Positions 54,196-62,905 of a DNA stretch of 64,000 nt are shown one piece after another. The stretch is from NCBI RefSeq assembly GCF_001741865.1, contig NZ_CP017147.1, positions 2,843,001 to 2,907,000 of the forward strand, in the 5' to 3' direction. Below the pieces are notes generated by a model that searched no databases, was not told the origin of the DNA, and was given only the letters and a program-made list of their open reading frames with translations. The translations under genes were made by a program, and so were the position numbers. Within the stretch, counting starts at the first letter, position 1. The number at the start of each line of letters is the position of its first letter. The stretch is from Bosea vaviloviae. Its GTDB lineage: Bacteria; Pseudomonadota; Alphaproteobacteria; Rhizobiales; Beijerinckiaceae.

Positions 54196-56198
54196 CAGAG
54201 AGCTTCGCGGTGAACGGCCGCTTCCTGTCGCAGGACATGACCGGCGTCCAGCGCTACGCACGCAACGTCGTCGCGGCGCTCGATGCGAGCCTCTTGGCGG
54301 CCGGCCAAAAAGCCACCTTGATCGCGCCACCGGGCGCCGATGCCATGGCGCTGCAGGCGATCGACATCGTCCGCAGCGGGCGATTGAGCGGGCATGGCTG
54401 GGAGCAGATCGAACTGCCGCGGCTTTGGCCGGGGCGGCTCCTCAACCTCTGCAACACCGCGCCGGCAATGAAGGGCGACCAGATCGTCTGCATCCACGAC
54501 GCCAACGTCTTCACCGCGCCTGAGAGCTATGGCCGCGGCTTTCGCACAGCATACCGGGCATTGCAGCCGCTGCTGGCGCGCCGCAGCGCGCGGATCGCCA
54601 CCGTCTCGCAGGCCTCGGCCCGGCAGTTGGCGCGGCATCTGCCGCTTCGCGCCGCCGATATCGCAGTGCTTCCGAATGGCCACGAGCATGCGCTGGCCTG
54701 GGATCCTGCCAAGTCGGATCGGGCTCAGGGGCTGCTGGCGGCGCGAGCCGATGCCGAGCGGCCCTTCGTCCTCGCTTTGGGCTCGCGTGGGCTCCACAAA
54801 AACCTCGCCCTCCTGGTCAAGATCGCGCCGCACCTGGCCGATCTTGGCCTCGACGTCGTCATCGCTGGAGGCAGCGGCGGCATCTTCGCGGAGGAGCAGC
54901 TTCCGCACGCCGCCAATGTCAGGCTGCTGGGGCGGGTCAGCGACGACGACCTCGCCTTCCTGCTCGAGCGCGCGCTCTGTCTCGCCTTCCCGTCCTGGAC
55001 CGAGGGGTTCGGCCTGCCGATCCTCGAGGCGATGGCGCGGGGCTGTCCGGTCGTCTCGTCCGATCGCGCCAGCATGCCGGAGGTCTGCGGCGATGCCGCA
55101 TTGCTCGCATCGCCCGCCGACCCGGCCGCGTGGGTCGGGCATGTCAGGATGCTGGCGGAGTCGGCCGCTCTGCGGCAGGAATTGAGCGAGCGCGGCCGCG
55201 GGCGCCTGCCGCTGTTCTCCTGGCGCAGCACCGCCGAGGGCTATCTGGATCTGACGCAGTCGCCGAAACTACGCCGCGCTGCGCCGACGGTGCCCGCAAC
55301 TCCAGCCCCGCGCATCGCGGCTGTGATTGCCACCCGTGGCCGGCCGGAGGTGGCGACGGAGACGGTCCTGCACCTGCTCGCCCATCAGAAGCTGAAGCCC
55401 GACAGCATCATCGTCTCCTGCATCGATCCGGCCGATGCCGGCGGCCTGCAGGGCCGCAACGATGTCGTGGTGCTGACCGGGCCTGCCGGGCTGGCGGCCC
55501 AGCGCAACACGGCGCTTGCGCATCTGCCACGCGGCACCGAGATCGTTGCCTTCTTCGACGACGACTTCGTCGCCCATGAGGACTGGCTGGCCACGGCGGC
55601 GCAGACGTTCCGCGACGAAGCCGGCATCGACGCCTTCACCGGCCGGGTCCTGGCCGATGGCGCGACCGGCCCCGGCATCTCGCTTGCAGAGGCGATGAGG
55701 CTGGTTGCCGCCCCGCCGCCGAGTGACTGGTCCTGGATCGAGCCTTACAGCCCATACGGATGCAACATGGCCTTTCGCCTCGCTAGTATCGGAGACCTGC
55801 GCTTCGACGAGCGGCTGGTGCTCTATGGCTGGCTCGAGGACCGTGATTTCGCGGCGGCTTTGGCACGGCAGGGCGGTGGGCGTCTGGTCAAGTCCGCCGG
55901 CGCGATAGGCGTCCACATGGGCGTCAAGGGCGGCCGCATGGCGGGCGAACGCTTCGGTTACTCGCAGATCGTCAATCCGCTCTACATGCTGCGCAAGGGC
56001 ACGATGACGCTTGGCCAGGTCGCCGACCATCTCTTCCGGAACATGTCGAGCAATCTCGGACGCTCGCTGCGCCCCGAGCCGTTCATCGATCGTCGCGGCC
56101 GTCTCAGGGGCAACCTGCTCGGGATCGCCGACATCCTGCGCGGTCGCTTGCAGCCTGAGCGCGCCGCCGCCTTGCAGCCGAGGGGAAAATTCAGATGA
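54192..56198 (+). CDS. Bifunctional glycosyltransferase: GT4 fused to GT2
   Basis: 668 residues; ATG 54192 overlaps the previous stop by 4 bp. Residues 1-365 are a GT-B glycosyltransferase (NGRFLSQDMTGVQRYARNVV, ALGSRGLHKNLALLV, FPSWTEGFGLPILEAMARGCPVVSSD). Residues about 373-668 are a GT-A family 2 domain (IAAVIATRGRPEVATETV, AAQRNTALAHLPRG, FFDDDFVAHEDWL with the DxD site, NMAFRLAS, GWLEDRDFAAAL). Both domains retain their key motifs, so two successive sugars could be added by one polypeptide. It is coupled by 4 bp to the ExoP-like gene. Confidence 0.87.
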   Translation: MTESFAVNGRFLSQDMTGVQRYARNVVAALDASLLAAGQKATLIAPPGADAMALQAIDIVRSGRLSGHGWEQIELPRLWPGRLLNLCNTAPAMKGDQIVCIHDANVFTAPESYGRGFRTAYRALQPLLARRSARIATVSQASARQLARHLPLRAADIAVLPNGHEHALAWDPAKSDRAQGLLAARADAERPFVLALGSRGLHKNLALLVKIAPHLADLGLDVVIAGGSGGIFAEEQLPHAANVRLLGRVSDDDLAFLLERALCLAFPSWTEGFGLPILEAMARGCPVVSSDRASMPEVCGDAALLASPADPAAWVGHVRMLAESAALRQELSERGRGRLPLFSWRSTAEGYLDLTQSPKLRRAAPTVPATPAPRIAAVIATRGRPEVATETVLHLLAHQKLKPDSIIVSCIDPADAGGLQGRNDVVVLTGPAGLAAQRNTALAHLPRGTEIVAFFDDDFVAHEDWLATAAQTFRDEAGIDAFTGRVLADGATGPGISLAEAMRLVAAPPPSDWSWIEPYSPYGCNMAFRLASIGDLRFDERLVLYGWLEDRDFAAALARQGGGRLVKSAGAIGVHMGVKGGRMAGERFGYSQIVNPLYMLRKGTMTLGQVADHLFRNMSSNLGRSLRPEPFIDRRGRLRGNLLGIADILRGRLQPERAAALQPRGKFR

Positions 56199-57868
56199 TG
56201 TTGGGAAAGCCAGGCGCATCCGGCGCGTCATTCCGGATCCTGCCCCAGCAGGATCCCCTCACGTCACAGAGTAATGATGGCCCGGTCGCCGTGCTTCGCA
56301 CGATCGGTGCCGCTGGCCTGCGTCACAAGGGCAGGCTGGCGATCTGGGTCGCACTCTGTCTTGCGGCGGCGGCGGCCTATGTTCGAACGACGCCACCGAG
56401 CTACACGGCGGCTGCAACCGTACTGCTCGAGCCGCGGCGGCAGGTTCCGAGTGCGGCGCGCGAGATCGCCGCACCGAGTTCGCTCGACCTGAACGCTGCC
56501 GACAGCGAACTGCAGGTGATCCGCTCAGAGCGCCTGTTGAGCACGGTCTTCGATGCGCTGGCCTTGAGCGACCATCCGGAGCTGGGTCCGCGACCCCCGG
56601 GGTTGCTGCAGATGCTGACCAGCCGAGCCAGTGATTCCCTTCGCAGTGTCTGGACCACATTGACCGGCGCGGCTCAGGCGGGCGCGGAAGCCTCGCTTCG
56701 CGTCGATCCGCGGCGCAACGCCTTCGAGAACTTCGCGCGGCGCTTCTCGGCGCGGCGCATCGGCCAGTCCTATGTGCTCGAGATCAGCTATTCGTCGGCC
56801 GATCCAGAGCTGCCGGCCCGGGTCGCGAACGCGGCCGCTTCCGCCTATCTCCTACAATCGGTCGCGTTCAAGGCCGATGCCGCACGCAGCGGCGCCGAAT
56901 TCCTTCAAGGCCGGCTCGATGCGCTCTCGACCCAGGTCGGAGCGGCTGCGGCCGCGGTGAAGGCCGGCGCGCTGCCGGCGCAGCCGATCCCGGATGCCGA
57001 TGCACGGATCATCGGCGCGGCTCAGGCGCCGCTCGGCCCGTCCTCTCCGCGCGGCAGCCTGATCTTGGCGTTCGCAGGCGTTTTCGGGCTGCTCGGCGGC
57101 GTGTTCGTCGCGGCGCTGGCCTCGGTCTTCGATCGCCGCGTCCGCCGTCCCCAGGATCTCCTGCGTGAAACCGGCCTGTCCTGCCTCGCCGTCATCCCCG
57201 AGATCGCTGGTAGGCGCCAGCAGGGGAGCGCCTCGGCCTCGGACGGCGCGATGCTGATGGCGCGCGAGCATGCCGGCTTCTTCACGGCAGGAATCCGCGA
57301 TCTGGGAACGGCGATCGAGATCGCCTGGGCCACGAGGCGTTCCGAGGGCAGCCCAGTCGTGGCGATCGGCTCCTGGCGACCGGGCGCCGGCGCTACGCTA
57401 TTGACGATGAACCTGGCCCAGCTGCTCCATCATCGTGGCCGGCGGGTTAGCGTTTTCAGCGCCGATGCATCTTCGGCGCGTGGAGAGGGCGGTGGCCCCG
57501 CCGGACCATCACTGACCGACGTGATCGCCTCCGGCAGTACGGTGCAGGCCGTGTTTGCCAATATTGACGGGGTCCGCCTGCTTCCTATCCGCTCAGCAAC
57601 GCCGCAGCTGAACCGCTTCGTCGACTTCCGCGATGCGCGTGCGGGGCTGGTCATCACGCAGGCAAGGCAGCGTGGCGAGGTGCTGATCGATTTGCCGCCA
57701 CTCGGCGAGTCCTCCGATGCGGTTGCGCTCGCCACCCATGCTGACATCGTCGTCCTTGTCGCCGCCGAGGGCGCGACGAGCTATGACGAATTGAACGACG
57801 CCCTCGGTGTCCTCCAGCGCGCCGGCATCACGGTCATCGGCACCGTGATCAATCGTGGCAAGTCGTGA
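56195..57868 (+). CDS. ExoP/Wzc-like chain-length protein with degenerate kinase domain
   Basis: 557 residues (ATG 56195 or adjacent ATG 56198). A membrane helix at about 48-64, a Wzz-type periplasmic domain with a short coiled region (about 65-285), a second helix (about 288-310) and a cytoplasmic ParA-like domain from about 365. Walker A reads GSWRPGAGATLL, with Ala400 where the catalytic Lys of GxGKS/T should be, and there is no C-terminal Tyr cluster (ends INRGKS). It probably controls chain length without tyrosine autokinase activity. It is shorter than typical ExoP (about 750-790). Confidence 0.83.
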   Translation: MMLGKPGASGASFRILPQQDPLTSQSNDGPVAVLRTIGAAGLRHKGRLAIWVALCLAAAAAYVRTTPPSYTAAATVLLEPRRQVPSAAREIAAPSSLDLNAADSELQVIRSERLLSTVFDALALSDHPELGPRPPGLLQMLTSRASDSLRSVWTTLTGAAQAGAEASLRVDPRRNAFENFARRFSARRIGQSYVLEISYSSADPELPARVANAAASAYLLQSVAFKADAARSGAEFLQGRLDALSTQVGAAAAAVKAGALPAQPIPDADARIIGAAQAPLGPSSPRGSLILAFAGVFGLLGGVFVAALASVFDRRVRRPQDLLRETGLSCLAVIPEIAGRRQQGSASASDGAMLMAREHAGFFTAGIRDLGTAIEIAWATRRSEGSPVVAIGSWRPGAGATLLTMNLAQLLHHRGRRVSVFSADASSARGEGGGPAGPSLTDVIASGSTVQAVFANIDGVRLLPIRSATPQLNRFVDFRDARAGLVITQARQRGEVLIDLPPLGESSDAVALATHADIVVLVAAEGATSYDELNDALGVLQRAGITVIGTVINRGKS

Positions 57869-57952
57869 CGCGACTGTGGGCGGCCGCAGCACATCGCCGC
57901 GGTTCTTCGGCCCAGTCTGAGACTAACTTCGTCGCGACAAGGCGAAGTCTTC

Positions 57953-59095
57953 TCAGCCGGCTGCGCCATGGACATTGCGGCGCCCGGCCTTGAATTCCCT
58001 CAGTCGTCCGCGCAGTTGGCCGAGCAAGCCGAGAAACGGTCGCTCGAGCCAGCGCTCGGCAGCATGGGCCGTGGCGAACATCAGTACGAGGCTTCCCGTC
58101 AGAAGGCCGGCACGCGCGGAAATATGCAGGTTTGTGCGCATGTAAGCTTCCGCCACGATCGTATAAATGAATGGCACATGGATCAGGTACAGCGGGAACG
58201 AGATCGCGCCGAGATATCGCCCGATCCGGCCCGAGAGAGCCGCTGCCAGCCGGCGCGAGCGGAGGCAGCCGTAGACGATCAGCGTCGCGGCGATCGGATA
58301 GAGCAGGCCGCCCTTCTTATCTGGCTTCAAGGCTTCCGGCAGCCAGTCCAGGCCGAGCAGCTGCGCCGCATCGCCGCTCTGCGAGCCGATCACGAGACCG
58401 AGAAGCATGGCGAAGATTGGCAGGGCCGATGGTAATCGTCCTGAAGCCCAGGCCTCGCGCAGAATGATGCCGAGTGGAAAGCAGACATAGTCGTAGCGCC
58501 GCAGCGCGATGAAGATCACGGCGCTGCCGAGCGTGATCGCGAGCCGGAACCGCGGTCTTGCAAAAGCGCAGGCCGCGAAGCACAGGATCGAGCCCAGCAG
58601 CTCGGGCCGCATCGTCCACAGGACATTGTTGAAGAACGAGCCGCCGCTCAGGAAGACCCCGGCCATGCCGTTGGAGATCGCCGCCGCCGGACCAGGGATC
58701 GATCCCTGATAGGTCCACCCGAGCCAGCGGCTGCCGGTGAGCGTGGCGAGTTGCGTTGCAGAGGTCGGGAAAACGCTCAGCAAGAGCCAGGCCGCAAGCG
58801 TGCTGGCCGTCGCCGGGATCGCGAGCCGCATATAGCGGATCGGGACGTCGATCCATATCGGGTCGGATTTGCGCAGCGTCGCGTTGGTCAGGACGAAGCC
58901 GCTCAGGACGAAGAACACCGACACCGCGAAGGTGCCGTTCCAGGCAACGGCAAGGGGCGTATAGGCGAGCCAATGCGCGCCAGGCTGCTGTTCCGGCACC
59001 AGCCACGGGGTCAGGGCCGACATCAGATGGAAGATCACGACCGCGACTGCCGCAACCCCGCGCAACCCGTCTAGATGGTCAAGTCTCTGGGTCAC
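57953..59095 (-). CDS. Acyltransferase family 3 (OafA/ExoZ-like)
   Basis: 380 residues from GTG 59095, preferred over TTG 59122 because GGAG lies 6 bases upstream. The family hallmark LDHLDGLRGVAAVAVVIFHL contains the catalytic His; SVFFVLSGFVL and about ten membrane helices follow (SFPLYLIHVPFIYTI near the C-terminus). It would O-acetylate or succinylate the polysaccharide. It overlaps the upstream flippase gene by 17 bp, implying co-transcription. Confidence 0.87.
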   Translation of the reverse strand: MTQRLDHLDGLRGVAAVAVVIFHLMSALTPWLVPEQQPGAHWLAYTPLAVAWNGTFAVSVFFVLSGFVLTNATLRKSDPIWIDVPIRYMRLAIPATASTLAAWLLLSVFPTSATQLATLTGSRWLGWTYQGSIPGPAAAISNGMAGVFLSGGSFFNNVLWTMRPELLGSILCFAACAFARPRFRLAITLGSAVIFIALRRYDYVCFPLGIILREAWASGRLPSALPIFAMLLGLVIGSQSGDAAQLLGLDWLPEALKPDKKGGLLYPIAATLIVYGCLRSRRLAAALSGRIGRYLGAISFPLYLIHVPFIYTIVAEAYMRTNLHISARAGLLTGSLVLMFATAHAAERWLERPFLGLLGQLRGRLREFKAGRRNVHGAAG

Positions 59096-60572
59096 GAGCG
59101 TCTCCAGGCTTGTCGGCCCCAATCCGTGAGCGCCACCAACGGTCAGAGAGCTCCAGGCGCCCGGCGCCGATCGCGAGCCACATGCCGCAGGCGAGCAGGG
59201 TCAGCCCGTAGAGCAATGCGCCGAGTGCCGCGACGAGTGCGAGTTCGGCCGGCGCCAGCAGGTGCCAAGGGGGGAGGATGCCACGCAGGCCGAGCACGCC
59301 GGCCGTCATCACGGCCCCCGCAACGGCAATCTTCCAGAGATTGAGGAGCTGCTCGGCGATACCGATAGCGAGCAGATTGCGGAGCCAGCGCAGAAAGAAA
59401 GCCGCCATGATCGCAGCCGCGACGAGCCGAGCGGCCGCCATGCCGACGGCGCCCCATTGCAGGAAGCCGATGATCACGGCGGGAGTGCGAATGGCGAGAT
59501 CATAGAGATTGAGCCGGAAGATCACCTCGGGCCGGCCGAGCGCCAGGCTCAGCGAATACAGCGTCTGGAAATAGGGCGTCGCCATCACCGAGAGCGACAG
59601 CAGGCTCAGCAGCCAATCGGCGCCATGCCATTTCGGGCCGAGCAGGACCTCGACGATCAGATCCGACGTCAGTGCGATTCCCAGGCTGCAAGGCACTGAA
59701 GCGAGCATGCTGAAGCGTGCCGCCTTGAGGAAGGCGAGCCGCAGACGCTGATCCTCCGCCTTGATCCGGGCGAACGCGGCCATGATTGGTTGCAGCGCCG
59801 GCCCGATCAGGCTCTGGGTCGGCATGACCGACAGGTCGGCCGCGACGGCATAGCGGCCGAGCGTCTCCTTGGCGCCGCCGAGCCCGAGCAGGATGCGATC
59901 GAACTGCCAGTTCACCGCTGAGGCGAACTGGGCGCAGGTAAACCAGCCAACGAAACCGGCAAAATCCGCCAGTCGGGACAGCGACAGAGCCGGCCGATAG
60001 GGCGCGAGCAGGTAGGAGATTGCGCAGCTGAAGACGGGTGCGGCGACAAAATTTACGACGAGGGCCCAATAGCTACCGCCGAACAGCAGCGTCGCGATGG
60101 CGAGACAGAAGGCTGCGAGCTTGCCACCGGTCTCAAGCAGGAAATTGCGCAGGAAGCCGAGCTCGCGGATGAACATGACGAGGCCGGGGCTGGCGAGACC
60201 GCGCGCGATCGGCGCGAAGGCGAGCGCGAGAATGACCGGGACGAGCTGCGGATCGCCGTTGATCCACGCGAATGGCCAGGCGACGGCGAGCAGTACCAGG
60301 GAAATTGCGAGGCCGCGTAGGGCGCCGAGCGTGAAGCCGGTGTCGAGATGCGCCTTGTCGACATGAGGTAGGCGGACCAGCGCCTGCGTCACCGGAATCT
60401 CGAGCACCATGTCGACGATCGCGACGCAGGACAAGGCGAGCGCCATCAGACCGAAATCCGCCGGCGTCAGCATCCTCGCCATGATCAATAGCGTGAAGAA
60501 GTCGATGAATCGGCCGAGGAAGCGTGATGCTACCAGCCAGCCAGCGCCCTGGAAGGCCTTCATCGCCAACAT
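59079..60572 (-). CDS. Wzx-type oligosaccharide flippase
   Basis: 497 residues, about 12-14 membrane helices of the PST/MATE-like family: FQGAGWLVASRFLGRFIDFFTLLIMARML at the N-terminus, then FGLMALALSCVAIVDMVLE. It would move lipid-linked repeat units across the inner membrane for the polymerase-like protein. Start ATG 60572 with GAGGACGG upstream; ATG 60563 is also possible. Shares an operon with the acyltransferase. Confidence 0.87.
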   Translation of the reverse strand: MLAMKAFQGAGWLVASRFLGRFIDFFTLLIMARMLTPADFGLMALALSCVAIVDMVLEIPVTQALVRLPHVDKAHLDTGFTLGALRGLAISLVLLAVAWPFAWINGDPQLVPVILALAFAPIARGLASPGLVMFIRELGFLRNFLLETGGKLAAFCLAIATLLFGGSYWALVVNFVAAPVFSCAISYLLAPYRPALSLSRLADFAGFVGWFTCAQFASAVNWQFDRILLGLGGAKETLGRYAVAADLSVMPTQSLIGPALQPIMAAFARIKAEDQRLRLAFLKAARFSMLASVPCSLGIALTSDLIVEVLLGPKWHGADWLLSLLSLSVMATPYFQTLYSLSLALGRPEVIFRLNLYDLAIRTPAVIIGFLQWGAVGMAAARLVAAAIMAAFFLRWLRNLLAIGIAEQLLNLWKIAVAGAVMTAGVLGLRGILPPWHLLAPAELALVAALGALLYGLTLLACGMWLAIGAGRLELSDRWWRSRIGADKPGDARDPET

Positions 60573-60663
60573 GGCAATCCGTCCTCAACGTGCAGCACGC
60601 GTAGCCACAAATCTCGGCCTGCGGCGAGCGCTCTGGGAAGAGCCTGGATCGCACGGCATCCCA

Positions 60664-62640
60664 TCAGCGGTGGAAGCCGGTGGAGAGCCCGCGCAGCGCA
60701 TGAAAGGCTTCGATCGCCGTTAGCAACGGCAAGCGCGAGCGCGGAAAGGCTCGCACGATCGCGCCTTCGCGCCAAAGCTGAGTGCGGATAGATGCCAGAC
60801 GGGACAGCGCGCTGCCCGGCAGCGCGACGCCATCTCCGACAGTGCCGGCCCGGCCGAAATCCACGGAGCGCTCGCCGATAGCCAGCGCCGCGAGGTCGGC
60901 CTCGACCGGCCAGGTGACGGCCTGCCTGAGCCGCGGCCAGGCGCGGGCCGCATCGGCCATGATCGCCGTTCCGCCGTCGACGTCGTCGATATAGGCGAGG
61001 GCACCGGACAGAAGAGGATTGCCGGCGGCAGGATCGACGGCCCCAAAGGCAATGTCGCCGGAGTTGCAGATGATCGCGCCGTCTGCGCCTTCGGCGAAGG
61101 ATCGTACAGACGCAATCGCCGGCTCGAACAGGCTCTCGATTAATTGCCAATAGCGCAGCACCGTCGACCGGACAGCGAGGGGGCTGTAGCGGCTGCGCTC
61201 GACGGCAAGCCCGACGACGCGCGGAAAATGCTCTTCACTGAGACCCTTGTAGTTGCAGCGCGCGAGCTGGATGGTCTCGAAGCTCAAATCCGGCAGGCCA
61301 ACTGCGAGCAGGCGTTGGGTGCTGCCGTACAGCCCCGTGTCGCACAGGATGATCCGCTTTGCGCCGCAGCTGGCTGCGGAAAGATGGCGTTGGAAGAGAG
61401 CGTTCTGCCTATCGATGTCGGCGGTGACGGCTGCACCGGCCGGCCTGTCGAGCATGGCGAAGAAGCGCTCTGGCACGAATCGTTCGTTCCATGACTCGAG
61501 CAGCTCATAGCGACTGCCACCCAACGCGGTGGCGACGTCGGCGAAGCTGCTGCCGCGGAATTCGCGCCCGAGTTCGTCGAGCGCCGCCGGGCTGCGGACC
61601 ATGACGGCCGCTCTTGCCGCAACCAGGCGCGAAATCATCAGGTTCTCGCGGGGCATTGCGAGCGGCAGGTTCAGCCGCTCGGCGACCCGCTCGAACGCCG
61701 CCCGGATGCCGAGCCCGCCGCGCGCGCAGAACAGCAGGGCCGCGTCGCCGCGCTTGCGGGCCTCGTCGGCGTAGAGCCAGATAGCCAGGCAGAACTCGGC
61801 CACGATCGGGCCGAGCACCTCGCGCCCGAACGTATGGGGATCGCGAGCATGCCCCGCTGGCGTGCCGGCATGGGCCCGTCGCCTTCGGATGATGCGGCCG
61901 AGCTCGTTCGCCCCGCCGTGGAGGCGCGACAGATGACGCTTCAGCTTCGGGCGCGGGACGTGGAGCGTGCGCAGGCCAAGTGAGGACGGTACGGCGTGGT
62001 CGGCGAGCCGATCGTCGCCGACATGTAAGGTCCGCCCGGCATCGACCCCTTCCGCTGCGAGGACGGCATGGAAGAGCTCGCCACGCCGCTTGGTCAGGCC
62101 GAGATCGGCACTGGAATAAATCCGGTCGAGTAGCTCTGGGCCATGAAGATGGCTGACCAACGCGTCGAGCACCGAAGTCGGCAGTCCGATGTCGCTGATC
62201 GCGATGACGCGCCGGCCTTCTCCGCGGCAGCGGCGCAGCAGTGCTGCGAGTTGCAGGTTAGGGTGTAGCGACGCCTTTTCAATGTCGAGCTCGATCGCGA
62301 GCCGCGCCTCGCACAGCGCCGCCATTCGCGTCTTCGGCAAGCCGAGAATGGCGAGCTGGCGCGCGATGACGTCGCGCAGCATGACCTCGCCGTCGTGCTC
62401 CGCCATGTCGAGCGCGCGATAGGCCAGCCGCTGCGCCTCCAGACGGGCTTCGACCAGCCAGCGCTCCGAAACCGGCAGGCCCTGTTCGGCCAGCCTGCGA
62501 GCGAATGTGCGCTCACCGCCGACGATACGAGCGCGCTCCGAGCGCAGCGTGCGCAACAGCAAGGTGTCGAACAGGTCGGTCGAGACCAGCTCGATCCCCT
62601 CCAACAGCTCCGCCTCGTTTGGATGTGGCCAGCCCGGCAT
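60664..62640 (-). CDS. Large HAD-like hydrolase domain protein of polysaccharide clusters
   Basis: 658 residues from ATG 62640 (GGAG 6 bases upstream; an adjacent ATG 62643 and a TTG at 62664 are alternatives). The N-terminal third is a HAD fold: STDLFDTLLLR (nucleophile Asp22, Thr26), RRVIAISDIGLP and LHVGDDRLADHAV. The middle and C-terminal parts (from about 250) form a second domain with CDTGLYGSTQRLL and ARGGLGIRAAF that I cannot assign. Such fusions occur near surface-polysaccharide genes with unknown activity. It lies 91 bp upstream of the flippase gene on the same strand. Confidence 0.75.
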   Translation of the reverse strand: MPGWPHPNEAELLEGIELVSTDLFDTLLLRTLRSERARIVGGERTFARRLAEQGLPVSERWLVEARLEAQRLAYRALDMAEHDGEVMLRDVIARQLAILGLPKTRMAALCEARLAIELDIEKASLHPNLQLAALLRRCRGEGRRVIAISDIGLPTSVLDALVSHLHGPELLDRIYSSADLGLTKRRGELFHAVLAAEGVDAGRTLHVGDDRLADHAVPSSLGLRTLHVPRPKLKRHLSRLHGGANELGRIIRRRRAHAGTPAGHARDPHTFGREVLGPIVAEFCLAIWLYADEARKRGDAALLFCARGGLGIRAAFERVAERLNLPLAMPRENLMISRLVAARAAVMVRSPAALDELGREFRGSSFADVATALGGSRYELLESWNERFVPERFFAMLDRPAGAAVTADIDRQNALFQRHLSAASCGAKRIILCDTGLYGSTQRLLAVGLPDLSFETIQLARCNYKGLSEEHFPRVVGLAVERSRYSPLAVRSTVLRYWQLIESLFEPAIASVRSFAEGADGAIICNSGDIAFGAVDPAAGNPLLSGALAYIDDVDGGTAIMADAARAWPRLRQAVTWPVEADLAALAIGERSVDFGRAGTVGDGVALPGSALSRLASIRTQLWREGAIVRAFPRSRLPLLTAIEAFHALRGLSTGFHR

Positions 62641-62905
62641 CATACGCTCCGTGCTCAGACGCAATGGTTGACGCTGTCGTGACGAGCCGACAGCTGCATG
62701 CGAAAACGCATGCCTTACGCAGATGAAGCAGGGACCGTGCCAGTTCAGGATGGTTACTGCGGCCCATCGAGAGCGCGATTGCTTATTCTGATTGCATTCG
62801 CCGCACGATTGAGCGGGAAAGGTCGCGGTGTGCCCGCGAGTTTTGCTTTCGGCTGATCTTGAGGGGGGCTAGCCTTCTTTCACACCCGATCAATGAGGCT
62901 CGGCA

